64,000 nucleotides of DNA from Cricetulus griseus (GCF_003668045.3 NC_048601.1:33516521-33580520), one strand, 5' to 3'. Shown: positions 1 to 13,470, numbered from the stretch's first letter. Numbers and translations are program-made. Notes: generated from the sequence alone by a model not told the origin.

Positions 1-1150
1 AAATCTACCCACTGTCCCACCAAAATGGTCTAAAGTCCCGTAACATTGATCTTCTCACCCAACACAATGGTCCTCTGTCCTATCACAATGATCCATTATT
101 CCTTTGCAGTGATATATTGTACAATCATGGCAGTCAACTGTCCCAAAACAAAGATCTACTTTCCCAGCACATGAGTCCACTGTCCAAATCACAATGATTT
201 GCTGACCTATCTAAGTGTTTCACTGTGCAATCTCAATGGAGCACTGTTTCATCACACAACCATCATGATCCTTCACTGCCCTATCCCCTATCTTAACTTT
301 CCATTGTCTCTTAACAATGGCCCACAGTCCTATTCTCTAGTGCATGGCTCACTGCCTTATCAAAATAATTCAATTTCCCATTGCAATTATTGAGTGTCCT
401 ATTACAATGCTTGCCTGTGCCATCATAATTGACCATTGTCCTTTCACCTATCACAGTTGTGCACTATCCAATCACAGAGTCCCACAGTTCCTTAACAATT
501 ATTCTCTGTCCCTCCACAATATTCCACTGTAACTCAAATGTGGCCAGCTATTCTATTGCTTCTCATAATAGTTCATTCACTTTTCAAAATGGTCTTATCT
601 TCCATAACAATGACCTACTGTTCCATCACAGTTGTCCACTGTCTTAACCCAAAGACCCATTCTCCTATCCCAATGTTCCAGTGTTCTAGCCCATTGTTCA
701 CTCTTTAATCACAATAGTTCACTCTCCCATTATAATCATCCACTGTCATGTCACAATGGTCTACTGTCCCATCACAATGGCCCACTCTCCCATCACTGTG
801 GTCCACTGTCTACCATCATGTTCCTGCTGTCTTTTCAAAATGATTCATTGTCCCAAAATAATGATCCAATGTCCCAACACAGTGTTCACTGTCTCATCAG
901 TTCAACCTTCTCTTAATATTGTTTTAATGTCCTATCTTCTATCAGAATAATCCCCTCTCCCATCACAGTGATTCATCATCACATTACAATGGTCCACTCT
1001 ATGATGAAAATGCCCCAAGGTCCATTAATTAAGGTCTGATAAGCAATACCTACCCTATTACAACTGGCCCAACATAATGTTCCATTATCCCATCAAAATG
1101 GGCTACTTTCCCTTCTCAATATGCCATTGTGTCTTTGCAGTGTCCCAATT

Positions 1151-1608
1151 TCCTATTCTTTTTGTATTTATTTATTTTTTAATTTTAATTAGAATGAAAA
1201 TTATTTTACATGTCAATCCCAGGTCCCTCCCCTCCTCCCCTGCCCCCACAACTAGCACCCTACCTATCCCATATCCTTTCTGCTCCCCAGGGAGGGTTAG
1301 GCCTTCATGGGGGTGTCTTCAAAGTCTGTCTTATTCTTTGGGATAGGGCCTAGGCCAACCCCCTTGTGTCTAGGCTCAGGGAGTATCCCTCTATTTGGGA
1401 TGGGCTATCAAAGTCCATTCCTTTGCTAGGGATAAGTACTGATTCACTACAAGGGGCCCCATAGATTTCTGAGGTCTCTTCACAGACAACCACATTCAGG
1501 GAGTATGAATCAGTCCCATGCTGGTTTCCCAGCTCTCAGTCTAGGGACCAAGAGCTCTCCCTTGTTCAGGTCAGCTATTCCTGTAGTTTTCACCAATCTC
1601 CTATTCTT
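1151..1608 (-). mobile_element. 5'-truncated L1 (3' UTR only) in the array, with target-site duplication
   Basis: The interval reads as the reverse complement of a rodent L1 3' UTR: it matches, in opposite orientation, the L1 3' ends at 34300-34560 and 63900-64000 (phrases such as the 'bases around ATAGATTTCTGAGG' and 'GGGATAGGGCCTAGGCC'). The A-rich tail appears as a T-rich stretch at 1161-1195. A perfect 10-bp direct repeat TCCTATTCTT lies at 1151-1160 and 1599-1608, so the insert itself is 1161-1598. This is the expected signature of target-primed reverse transcription with severe 5' truncation. It has no coding capacity. Confidence 0.9.
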
Positions 1609-2901
1609 AAAGAAATGTGTCATTCTATCATACTTTTCCACTGTCTCAACATAATGGTCCACCTTCCAATCTGAAGGCTCCATTGTCCCAAAAAATTGCT
1701 TATAGTCCATTCATAATCTTCATTTTCCAGTAGCAATGGTTGCTGCCCATTCCAAATGTTCTACACTTCTACAATCATGATTTATTGTCTTGTCACTAGT
1801 TTTTCCCATCTCGTCAAATTGGTCATCTATATACTATTCCCTCTTACAATGATCCAGTATCCCACAGTAATGATCCACTATACCATCCCAATTATTCATT
1901 GGTCCATCCCCATTTCCACTGTACTACCAGTTATAGTTAGATATAAATGTTATATCACCTATCACAATGCTTGGCTATTTCATCACAGTTGTCAGCTATC
2001 CCACCACACTGGTCCAATACATCAACACAATAATTCACTGTCCAATTTCAGTGGTCCAGTATCCCACCACAATTATCAGTGTCCTTTAGTAATGATCCAA
2101 TATCCTATTCCCCTTTGTATTGGTCCACTGTTCCTTCACAATGATACTATTCTACCACAATGCTTCATTGTGCCATAATAATGATAATTATTTGATCCTG
2201 TTTTGAAACTCTCCACTGTCAAATTGTAATAGTGAATAAATACTTTAAAATGATTTATTGTACCATCACAATGTTCCACTGTCACTTAACTGTGTTCCAC
2301 TATTCTATTCACTCTTCAAATGGTTCAATCTCCAATCACAATGGCCAACTGTCCCATGACAATTGCCTACTCTTCATTTACAATGATTCACAGTCTAACC
2401 ATTTTCCCAACACAAAGATCCACTCTCTCATCATCATAGCCTAAGAATGTCAAAAGATGATCCACTTCTCCTTCATAATTATTCATTGTCCCAAAGATCT
2501 ACTCTTACATCACAGTGTTCCAGTGCTCCATCACACTGATTCATTTTCTAAGCCCAATAGTCAACTCAATCACTACAATGATCATTGTTCCCAACACAAC
2601 TGTCAACTGTACATATCACAATGGTACTTATTCATCTATCTCTGATCTAGTCTCCTATCACAATCACCTACTATCCTATCACCTTGGCCTACACTTCCAT
2701 CCTAACTCTCCACTGTTGCCTCATAATTTGCCTCTGCTTCATCACAATTGTCCACTGAATATCACAGTGACTCATTCTCGTATTAAATGGCCCATTGTCT
2801 CATAAAAGTGTTGACTGTCTACTTGCAACTATCCAATGTCCCATAAGATTGACTCACTGTCCCATCACAACGCTCTACCTTACCATAAAAATAGTTATAT
2901 A

Positions 2902-3060
2902 GGCCAGGCATTGGTGACACATGCCTTTAATCCCAGCACTCAAGGAGGCAGAGACAGGCTGATTTTTTTTGAGTTCCAGGCCAATCTGGCCTACTGAATG
3001 AGTTTCAGGACAGGCTCCAAATCAATACAGAGAAACCCTGTCTTGAAAAACAAAAGAAAA
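2902..3060 (+). mobile_element. B1 SINE
   Basis: Starts GGCCAGGCATTGGTGACACA and contains the B1 hallmark TTTAATCCCAGCACT and the end CAGAGAAACCCTGTCTTGAAAAAC, followed by an A-rich tail. B1 derives from 7SL RNA and is transcribed by RNA polymerase III. This copy is moderately diverged and is inserted into the 21-bp array. Confidence 0.92.
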
Positions 3061-3063
3061 TGG

Positions 3064-3100
<37 letters not shown>

Positions 3101-3101
3101 A
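3064..3101. repeat. (TA)n microsatellite
   Basis: Alternating TA with one C interruption, directly after the B1 tail. It probably expanded from that tail. Confidence 0.95.
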
Positions 3102-3802
3102 TCTTTTATCACAATGGCCAACCCTCCCATCATAATGATTATCACCACAAAGTTCTATGGCACCGTCAATCCTCCAAGGTACAATAATTAAGGTTCAATA
3201 TCCTAGACCCTATCCCAATATTCCACCATCACCACATACCATTCCACTATCCCATCACATGGACCATGGTTCTATCACAATATTTCACTATGCCTTCATA
3301 ATATTCCTATCTTTTATTCCCTGTACAAATGATCCATAATACCATTCATTCTGCTTGTTTACTGTCTCATCATAAAGGTCCACCTTCCCGTGATAAAGAC
3401 CCATTGCTCCCAAAACAATGGCCCACATTTTTATTGCAATATTTACTGTCCAATATAAATGGTACACTGCACCATTCAAAGGTTCCACTGTCCCAAACAG
3501 TGATCCACTGTGCTATCAAGATGGTCCACTGTTATACCACAGTTGTCTCCTATTCCATCACAATAATGCAGTATCCAATCACAATGGTCTAATGTCCTAT
3601 CAGAATGACCCAGACTACCATTTTAATGATTAACTTTCCATAAAAGTGATTCAGTCTCCCATTAAAATAAGTCATTATCTTAGCATTGTTAATAGTCTCA
3701 TCACTATAGTCCACTATCACATCACAATGCTCCACTGTCCTATTACATTGAACCACTGTCACACCACAATTGTCCATTGTCTTGTCCATATCACCATGGT
3801 CC

Positions 3803-3977
3803 TTTTTTTTTTTTTTTTTTTTTTTTTTGGTTTTTCGAGACAGGGTTTCTCTGTGTAGCTTTGGAGCTATCCTGGCACTCGCTCTGGAGACCAGGCTGGA
3901 CTCAAACTCACAGAGATCCACCTGCCTCTGCCTCCCGAGTGCTGGGATTAAAGGCGTGCACCACCAACGCCTGGCTA
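3803..3977 (-). mobile_element. B1 SINE, minus strand, with target duplication
   Basis: A 26-base T run (3803-3828) is followed by the reverse complement of B1 (GAGACAGGGTTTCTCTGTGT ... GCTGGGATTAAAGGCGTG). The 9-bp sequence ACCATGGTC occurs at 3793-3801 and again at 3978-3986, consistent with a target-site duplication, although array units are themselves similar. The copy is close to the cricetid-type consensus (CTATCCTGGCACTCGCTCTGGAGACC). Confidence 0.93.
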
Positions 3978-4316
3978 ACCATGGTCATTTTTTATCACAA
4001 TGATTCACTTTCTCATCACAATGTTCCACAGATTTTCTTGATGATCCAATATAACCTCATAATAGTCCAGTGCCCTATCCTGTGTAACAATGACCACTTG
4101 TCCAATATAAATGGTTCACAGTCACTGTTGCATCAAAAGGTTCTACTGTCCCATCACTGTTTTCCACTGTCAAGTAACAATAAAAGATGCACGAAGCCAT
4201 TACAGTGATTTACTCTCTCACTACAGTAGTCCACTGTCCCATCATGATGATTTACTGTCTAATCACAATGGCCTAATCAAAATAACCTACTGTCACAATT
4301 TCTAAAATCCTATTGC

Positions 4317-4469
4317 GGGCCAGGCATTGTGGCGCACGCCTTTAATCCCAGCACTCGGGAGGCAGAGGCAGGCAGATCTCTGTGAGTTTGAGGCCAGCCT
4401 GGTTTCTAGAGCGAGTGCCAGGATAGGCTCCAAAGTTACACAAAGAAACCCTGTCTCGAAAAACTAAAA

Positions 4470-4500
<31 letters not shown>

Positions 4501-4503
4501 ATG
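4317..4503 (+). mobile_element. B1 SINE with AAAT-repeat tail and 9-bp target duplication
   Basis: Full-length B1 in plus orientation beginning GGGCCAGGCATTGTGGCGCA, with a tail expanded to about nine AAAT units (4466-4502). The 9-bp TCCTATTGC is found at 4308-4316 and 4504-4512, flanking the element exactly. It retains several CpGs, so it is probably a fairly young copy. Confidence 0.94.
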
Positions 4504-5508
4504 TCCTATTGCAATGGTCCTCTGTATCATCACAATAATCCAATGTTCCATCACAATGATTCATTGTCTAATAATAAATAATCCAATACTCTATGCACTA
4601 AAAAAAATAGAGTTCACTGTCCCACTTCAATGGTTTGCTTTTATACATCATAATGATTTACTATCACATCACAATGTCCAACCTTCTGCCACCCCATATC
4701 AAACTCCCACTGCCTAGTCATAATGATTCACTGCCCAATCATAATATATTGCAGTTACATGTCAAAAATACAACCTCTCATGACAATAGTCTAAAGACAT
4801 GTACTATAAAAATGGTCAACTGTCCCATTAACAATGGTCAACAGTAATATAACAAAGATACACGGTTCTTTCTCTCAATTTTCCAATGTCATATTACAGT
4901 GGTCAAAATACTTCACTATCCTATCACACTGGTATTACCTCCAATCACAAGGATATATTCTTCTATCACAATGATCAGCTCTCTCATCAAAATGGCCTAA
5001 TGTCTCATCACAACAACCTACTGTCTCTTTAGAATAGCCCACAGTCATGTCAGGATGGTTCATTTCTGCCATAATGGTCCATGGTCTCATTACAACAGTA
5101 CAATGTCCAGAAAATTGGCCCAGTGTTCCATTACATTGAACCACTATCCCAATTACAGTTGTTTACTGTCCAATCCATATCACCATGGTCAACTGTTCCA
5201 TCACAATGGTTCACTTTTCCATTACAATGTTTAACTATTATTTCTCAAAGATCCAATATATACTCACAAAGACATATCATATCCCATGTAACAATGTTTA
5301 CCTGTTCCATCGAAATGGTCCATGGTTACATAATTATGATTTGCTATCACATCACAGTGGTCCACTGTCACATCACAGTGACTCACTGTACCATCATAAT
5401 GCTATAGTGTCTCATCATAAAGATCAACTGTTTCATCACTATGAGTCACTGTGAAATCACAATGGACCACTGTCTCATTAAAAATTCAACTGTCCTATTG
5501 AAATTTAT

Positions 5509-5658
5509 TTTTGTTTTCTCAAGACAGTGTTTCTTTTTATAGCTTTGGGTCCTGTCCTGGAACTCACTCTGTATACCAGGCTTGCCTCAAACTCACAGAG
5601 ATCCACCTGCTTCTGCCTCCTAAGTGGGGGGATTAAAGGCATGCACCACCACCAGGTA
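5509..5658 (-). mobile_element. B1 SINE, minus strand, diverged
   Basis: Reverse complement of B1 with TTTTTGTTTTCTCAAGACAG at its left and GGGGATTAAAGGCATGCACC at its right. It is more diverged than the copies at 3803 and 4317. It interrupts the array and accounts for about 150 bp of the apparent 1147-bp spacing between related array blocks at 4722 and 5869. Confidence 0.88.
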
Positions 5659-6582
5659 CATTACAATTTTCAACAATGATATACTTTCCTCACAATGATT
5701 CAATGTCCTATCATAATGATTCACAGTACCGTCACAATTGTTTACTGTCCCATCACAACACTCTGTGGTTGGATAATAATGATCTAATATTCTGTGCCCT
5801 AAAATAGCAGTCCACTCTCTCATTATAATGGACTGCCTACATGTCATAATGCTCTACAATGCAGGCACAATGATTCACTCTCCAATCACAATATGTCAAT
5901 GTTACACAACAAAAATACACTGTCTCATCACTAAGGTCAAAAAGTCCTATCCCCTATAACAATAGTCAGATGTCACATTACAATAGTCCTATATTCTTTT
6001 TCATTTCAACATGATCCACTATTGGGCCACAATACTCTACTGTTCCATCACACTGATATTCTCTGTTAACACAATGATAGCTCTTCCATTACAATTGTCT
6101 ACTGTCACATCAAAATGGCTCACTGCCCCATCACAATAAACCACAATCTTTTCAGACTTGTCATAAGTCCCACCATGATGGTACTATTTCTATCATAATT
6201 GGCTACTTTCAGATCACAACAATCTACTGTCCCATCCCACTGTCAACTCTCCCAATACAATGATTATTTTCCAGAAAAATGGTCCATTGTTCCATTGCAA
6301 TGTTCTACTGTCAATTCAAAATGCTTCATGATCCAACCTAAATGGTCCAGAATCTCACCAAAGTTTTCTATTGTTCCATCACAATGGTCCACTCTTTGAT
6401 CATATTTTTCCACTGTTCCATCACATTTATACACTGTTTAATTATAATGATACACTGTCCCATTCAATGATCCACTAATTGTCACAGTCTCATCAAAATG
6501 ATCTACAGGCCTACCACAATAGTAATTTTCCAATTACAATTATTCTCTGTCTGATCAGGTATACTGTCCTATTTCCTATCAC

Positions 6583-6885
6583 AATGGTTTGTAGCACAAA
6601 TTCTAGTTGTTCTTAATAACAAAAACCTGGAGTCATATATAGGAGTAAATGCTCAAAGATCAGAGAGACAAAGGAGCAAGCCACAGCCACTTCTTACCTC
6701 CCCAACTTCTCAGCCTGAAAAGAGGGAGAGCTTCTGTCTCTGCCCACCTTATATTCTTCTCTCTGCCCAGCCATATCACTTCCAGTGTGCATATACAGAC
6801 CATTAGACCTCTATGGTTAACTAGCAGCTAGATCCACCCTCTGATCTTCAGGCAAGCTTTATTTGTTAGAGAACAAACAAGGTAT
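6583..6885. mobile_element. Unclassified interspersed repeat inserted in the array
   Basis: About 300 bp with a composition clearly unlike the array: purine-rich then C/T-rich, with AACAAAAACCTGGAGTCATA near the left and GATCTTCAGGCAAGCTTTAT near the right. The text resembles a medium-copy dispersed rodent repeat I have seen, but I cannot name the family. TTTATTTGTT near the right end would supply an AATAAA signal on the minus strand. No ORF of interest. Confidence 0.55.
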
Positions 6886-9500
6886 TGCCACAATGATCCT
6901 CTGTCCCAAAAGAATAATTATGTTTCTCATCTAAATTATGTCCTACTGTTTAATCACAATGATCCAAATTCCTGTCCCCTATAACAATGGTCAATTGTCC
7001 CATCACAGTGGTACAAGGTAAGAAAATATTTACTCTTTCATCACAATTTTCTGCTGTCACAACACAATTGAGCACTGTGTCCTATTCCTTTTAAAATCGT
7101 TCTACTGATTTATCAAAATGTTCCCTGTCTCATGAAAGTGATCCATTGTCCCACAGTATGATACAGTCCCCCATCATAATGGTCCAGTATCTCAATATAA
7201 TGTCCCTTTGTTCCACTACAGTGGTTCACTGTCCCACAAGAATTGCTGACAGTAGCTTCAGAGTGACCCACTATCCCATTACAAAGATGACCTGTCCCAC
7301 ATCAATGATGCATTCTCTAATCACAATAGTTCACTGTCCCATAAAATCAACTACTATTCCATCACAAATGTCTACTGTCCAATCACAATGATTCATTATC
7401 CTATTAGTGTTCCATTATTCTTTCACAATGATTCATTTTCTAATCACAGTGATCCACTCTCCCATCATAATTATCCCATCTCCCATCACAATGTGATACT
7501 GGGCTATCACACTGGTTGACTCTTCACCCACAATGACTCATGAACAATCACAATGGTCTGCAGTTCCATCATGAAGAGACCCCCATCCCATCAAATTGAT
7601 GCCTCACAATCAAATTAAAATGATCTATTGTTCCATAACAAATGGTCTAATGTCCCATAACAGTGATTCACTGTTCAACACAATGATTTACTCTCCCTTT
7701 ACAATGAGCCAGTATCACATCACAATCATCTACTGTCATTTTCAATGTTCCACAATCCCACGACGCTGATTCTCTGTTCTGTCACAGATATATACTGTCC
7801 AGTTAAATGATTCAAAGAGTAATACACTGCCCAATCACAGTGGTCTACCAACCCTTTCCCTGTCACAAATGTCTAGTTTCCTGTCATAATGATTAACTTT
7901 CCCATAATATTTTACTCCCCCATGTCACAGAGCCACTGTATCATCATAATGGTATGAAGTCATATTCCTTATAACAATGGTTAACGTTGCCATCATAATG
8001 GTCCATGATCACATGACAGATATTCATGATTTGATCACAGTTTTTCACTGCTAAATTGCAGTGGCCCACCATACTGGTCCCTCTCAAACTGGTTCACTGT
8101 CCTAACACAATGATTTACTCTCTTATCACAATGCTCCACCTTCTGATCCTGATTCATAGTACTACCAAAATGCTTCACTCCCATAATAATAGTCCACTGT
8201 TCCAGCACAATGATACAATATCCCATTGCATGGTACCATTGTTTTGTCACAATGGTCTATTGCCCAATACAGTAATCCACTCTCTTATTTGAATGGTCTC
8301 TGTCCCCTCATAATGATTAACTATTTTTTAACATTGATTCACAGCCCTATTAACCTGTTTCACTGTTCTGACATTTTTTCTGACGTTTCATTACAATAAT
8401 GCACTTTGCTATCACAGTGGGCCACCTCCCATCGCAAGTGGCTATGGTCCCATCCCATATCACAACACTCTACTGTCTTTAACAATGGCCCACTGTTCTA
8501 GACTTTATTAGGGCAGTTGCTTCTCTGCACTGGCCCAATACTTCACTTTCCCATCACAATGACAACATTTTACCATTACAATTGCACACTGTCCCATAAT
8601 TGACTATTGTCTCATCCACGGTCACTATGTTTCACCTCTCAAAGTGCTTAACAATGATTCACAGTCATCTGACAGTGGTTAATTCTCTTATCCCCTCTTA
8701 TCATGGTCCACTCTCCCTTCAGAATTGTCCACACTCTCATGACTGTTGTTTCTGTCTAATCACAATTATTTACTATCCAATCACAATTATCCACTCTCCC
8801 ACCATAATGAACAATGCTTCTATCACAATTCCCTACTGTTCACTAAAAATGATCCACTGTCCCATTAAAGTAGGCTATTCTTGCATCACAACCAGTCATT
8901 TTTCCTATCTCCTATCATAATGTTCCATTGTCTTTTAACAATGGTTCACCGTCCTGTCCTACATAATCTGGTTTACCACATTGTCACAATTGTTTGCTTA
9001 CTCTTTATAATGATTCAGTGTCCTATCATAATGCCTCACTGTCCCATGCTTGACAGTTGTCCTTTTCCCCTATCAAATGGCCCACTGTTTAATCACAATG
9101 GCCAACTGTACCTTCATAATTATTCAATATCCAAGCAATGTCTCATTACAATATCTCATTGTCCCATCAGAATAATCCACTGTCTTATCACAGTGTTCAC
9201 TGTGCAATCATAATGGTCCATTGTCTCATCACAATGATCTGCTTCCCATAACAACAGTTCACTGACCTATCACTGTGTTCCTCTGTCTCACCACAGTTAT
9301 CTATTCCATCTAAAATTTCTCAAGTTGTGCCATAAAAATCCCCAATGTCCTGCCTCTTATTACAGCAGTACACTGTCTCGTGAAAGTGATATACTTTCCC
9401 ATCACAATGTTCCACTGCCCAATAATAAACCTCTACTGCCTCATCACCACAATCTACTATCTGTTTACAAGGGTCCATTGTTTGTCCGAAGTTACTTACT

Positions 9501-9740
9501 CATTATCATAAAATAGTAGATGACTGTCATGGAACAGTGAGCCATTGTGATTGGACAATGGATATTTTTGATGTGAAAATATACTCTTCTTATTAAACAG
9601 TGATCATTGTTATGGAACTGTAGACCATTATTATTGGATCATAGATTGTTATAATTGGACAGTGTATCATTTTATGAGATTGTGAGACACTATGAATGGA
9701 CAGAGTATTATTAAAATGGGACTGTGTAAATTTGTGATTT
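9501..9740 (-). repeat. Inverted segment inside the 21-bp array
   Basis: Here the units read in the opposite orientation (for example CCATTGTGATTGGACAATGG near 9542 and CAGTGATCATTGTTATGGAA near 9599). The plus orientation stops at about 9500 and resumes at about 9743 with TGCTGTCCACTTTTCTATCA. About eleven units are inverted, and they are no less diverged than the flanks, so the inversion is probably old. Confidence 0.85.
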
Positions 9741-12700
9741 GTTGCTGTCCACTTTTCTATCACAATTTTCACTGTCCCATCACAATGATCCAAATTTCAT
9801 AATAAAGCTTGGCTATCACATATTCCCTATTTCATGCCAATGTTCCACTGTACTCTTTCCTCTAACAAAGATACACTTTCTCATATAATGATCCATCATC
9901 ACATCACAATAACTCACTATCCCACTCCAATATACTACTGCTCCATATTAATGGATGGGTATTTTATTCCCTATCACATGGTCCACTGACTCATCACAAT
10001 ATCCAAGAACCTTATCTAAATGGTCCACAGTCTTTTAATAGTGATCCACTCTGCAATAACAATATCCCACTGTCCTATTCCAAATCACAAGAGGTAACTA
10101 TCCTTTCACAATGGTTTACTCTTGTATCACAATTATCCACTGTCCTATCCCAATTTACTTCTACCTCACAACAATGATTCATACCTTCACAGAGTTTCAT
10201 TGTACCATCATAATGGATTCATAACCACCTTCCCACCACAATAGTCCATGATCACAACACAATGACTCACTGTCCAACAGGAATAGCACAATCACCCATT
10301 AAAATTATCTACTCTCAATCACAGTGGCCCATTGTCCCATCACAATGGTCCACTCTTCCTTTGCAATGATTTACTTTCCAGTGACAGTGTTCTCATATCT
10401 CATCATAATGATGTATTGCTCCATCACAATGTCCCATTGTTTCATCGCAATGTTTCACTGTTTCTTCACTATGATTTACTATCCCATAATGATGATCCAT
10501 TGTTATATCTCTAGCATCTTCTGTCACACCACAATGGTCCATTTTCTAGTCACAATATTTACTCTCCAATAACAATGGTACACAGTTCCATTAAAATGGC
10601 CCACTGCCCCATAAAAATGTTCCAGTAATCTACCAAAATGGTCTACTGTCTGACCCTGTTACAATGATTAAGTATTTCATTCCAGTGATCCACTCTCCCC
10701 TAACAGTGTCTCACTGTTCCATCACAATGCTCCAGAGATCATCATGTTCCACTCTGCTATAATAGTAGACCAATGTTTTATATTCCATCACAACAATGCT
10801 CACTTTCACCACAATGATTCACTATCCTATAGCAATGTTCCACTTTTAATTACAATACTCCACTGTAATGAGATAGTGTTCTGATATCCTACACCTTATC
10901 ACAATTGTCCACTGTTCCATCAAACTGTTCCACTATTCCATCACAATAATCAGATGTTTCATCGGAATGCTCTATTTTCGAAACAGTATCACAATGATCT
11001 ACTCTCTCATGAAAACTGATTCATTGTCAAATCACAATTTTCCTCTGTTCTATCACAACTGCCCGTGGTCACATAACAAAGATTCACTGTCCTATCAGGA
11101 GTTTGTCACTTTCACATCACAAAGGTCTCCTGTTTAATTCCTTTTTGAAATGTTCTACTGTGCCATCACAATGGTCCACTGTACCATTACAACGGCCCAC
11201 TGTCCCATCACACCCATCTACTTCCCCATCACAGTTGTCTGCCATACCATCATAATGGTTCTTTGTGCAATCACTATGAGCCAATTTTCCATCAAAGTGA
11301 TCCGCCCTCCAGTTACCAAGGCCTACTGTCACATAACAATGGCATACTCTTTCTTTCCAATAATTTATTTTGCAATCACAGCAAACCACTATCCCATTAC
11401 AAGGGTGCACTGTCCAAACACAATGTTCCAATTTCTCATCACCAAGGTCCAGGCTCTTGTTCTTTTAACAGTGATCCTCTGTACCATTAGACTGGTACGC
11501 TGTCCTTACACAGTTGTCTATCTTCTCACCACAATTTCCGCCATCCTATCACAATGATGCCCTGTACCACTACAATGTTCTGCTTTCCTTTAGTAATGAC
11601 CCCCTCTCCCATTCTCTTGAAAATTTATCAACTCTCATATCACAGTGTTCTACTATCCTATTACAGTGTTTTACTGTACTTTCTTTATTATCTATTTTTC
11701 ATTTACTCTTTTAATGGGATTCATTCCCCCATCACTATATTCCTTGTTTTCATTACAGCGGTTCACTATATTATTTATCCCCTTTCACAATTATCTACGG
11801 TCCCATAAAATTATCTACTCTTCCATCACAATAATTCATTGTCCTATGATAATGGATCAATCTCTGTTCCCCTATCACAATCCTTCACTGTGTCGTCATG
11901 ATGATCCACGGACCCATTCCAGTGCAAAGTTCCACTGTCCTATCACAATGGCTCAAAGACCCAACACAATAAAATCCACTTTCTCATCATAATGGCCCAT
12001 TGTGTGTTACAATGGTCAAATGTCCATCAAAAAAAGCTACTGTCTCATAGCAATGATTCCCTGTCCTACCACAATCATCCACTGCTCAGTCACAATGCTC
12101 CAGAGTCCTATGATGGACCAGTGAACAATCCACTATCACAGTGATACTGTGTTCCCTCAAAATGATTCAATATCCCATAAAAATGATTCAGTGTGCTGAT
12201 ACAAATGTTCCACTATAATAAAATAATGGTTCAAAGTCCTATCCCTTATCATTAGGATCCAGTTTTGCATCATAATATTTTAGCAAGCCATCAAAATGTT
12301 CTACTCTTCCACCACAATGGCTCACTGTCACATCTAAGTGAATCATTTGCCTACTCATAATTTATAGGTTAACTCTACTCTGATTGTGGTTTTTGTCCCA
12401 TTACTATGGCTCACTCTCCAATTACAATATTCTCCATCCTACTACAATGAGTTATTGTCCCATAACAATGGTTCACTCTCCCATAACTCTATCCTCCTCT
12501 CTGATCACAGAGCATCACTGTCCTGTTCCCTATTGAAATTACCTACTGTTCTTTCACAATGATACAGTCTCCAACTCCAATGATCCACTGTATTATCCCA
12601 ATGGTCAAATGTCCTATCCCATATCACAAAGCTCTACTCTCACATGAAAATTCTTCACAGTGTTTACTGTAATACCACAATAGTGCTCTGTCCTATTCTT

Positions 12701-13043
12701 TATCAAAATGATGCATAGAAACATCATCATGGTACACTTTTCCATCATGACGATTAACTGATCATCACACTGATCCAATCCCATCATAATAAACCACAAT
12801 GCCATCACAACATTGCTCTGCCCCATTGCAATGTTCCACTGTTCCATCATAATGACACACTTTCCATTACAGTGTTCCACTGTCCTCTCACAACAGTCCA
12901 ATGTCTTATCCAATATCACAATGGCCCAGTCATTTCAAAACGATTCACTCTCCCATCACAATAATTCTCTAATTTCTCTTCGAGTCCCACTGCCTCACCT
13001 CTGTTTTGTGAAGTCTTATTGCATGTAAAAATGTTCAAAGGAA

Positions 13044-13203
13044 GCCAGGCATTGGTGACACACGCCTTTAATCCCAGCACTCATGAGGCAGAGACAGGCA
13101 GATCTCTGTGAGTTCATGGCCAGCCTGGTCTCCAGAGTGATTGTCAGGATAGGCTCCAAAGTTTATACAGAGAAACCCTGTCTTGAAAAACCAAAAAAAA
13201 AAT
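13044..13203 (+). mobile_element. B1 SINE
   Basis: Plus-strand B1 (GCCAGGCATTGGTGACACAC ... ACAGAGAAACCCTGTCTTGA) with a short A tail, inserted in the array. The flanks ATGTTCAAAG and TTTTCAAATG share TTCAAA, a possible short target duplication. Confidence 0.92.
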
Positions 13204-13242
13204 TTTCAAATGTCCTTCCTTAATCATCCATGGTCATATAGC

Positions 13243-13470
13243 AGTGATTCATTGTAACATTTCATTGCACAAGTTTTCCTTAATGCTCTAATGTCTATTC
13301 CTTTTACCAATGGTCTACTGTCCTGTAAAAATGTCCCACTATCCCATCACAATGGTTTGATGTCCCATTGTAAAATTCTACAGTAAAATCAATGTGTTCT
13401 AGTGTCTTATCCTCTCTCACAATTGTTCATTTTCCTGTCACAAAATTCTACTGCCCCATTACAATAATTT
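13243..13470 (+). repeat. Higher-order array block, copy 1
   Basis: This block contains an ordered series of atypical units: AGTGATTCATTGTAACAT, then a TTTTCCTTAATGCTCTAATG stretch, then ATTCCTTTTACCAATGGTCT, then a CTTATCCTCTCTCAC unit. The same order recurs at 14743 and, split by an L1, at 16891/18739. Shared private variants in the same order indicate duplication of a long block rather than independent decay of single units. Confidence 0.75.

Noticed and set aside
3770..4208. ORFs with long Phe runs and a Ser/Leu-rich continuation (also 23127-23389 minus)
   Set aside because: The Phe runs are translated poly(T)/poly(A) tails; the continuations are B1 sequence in antisense.
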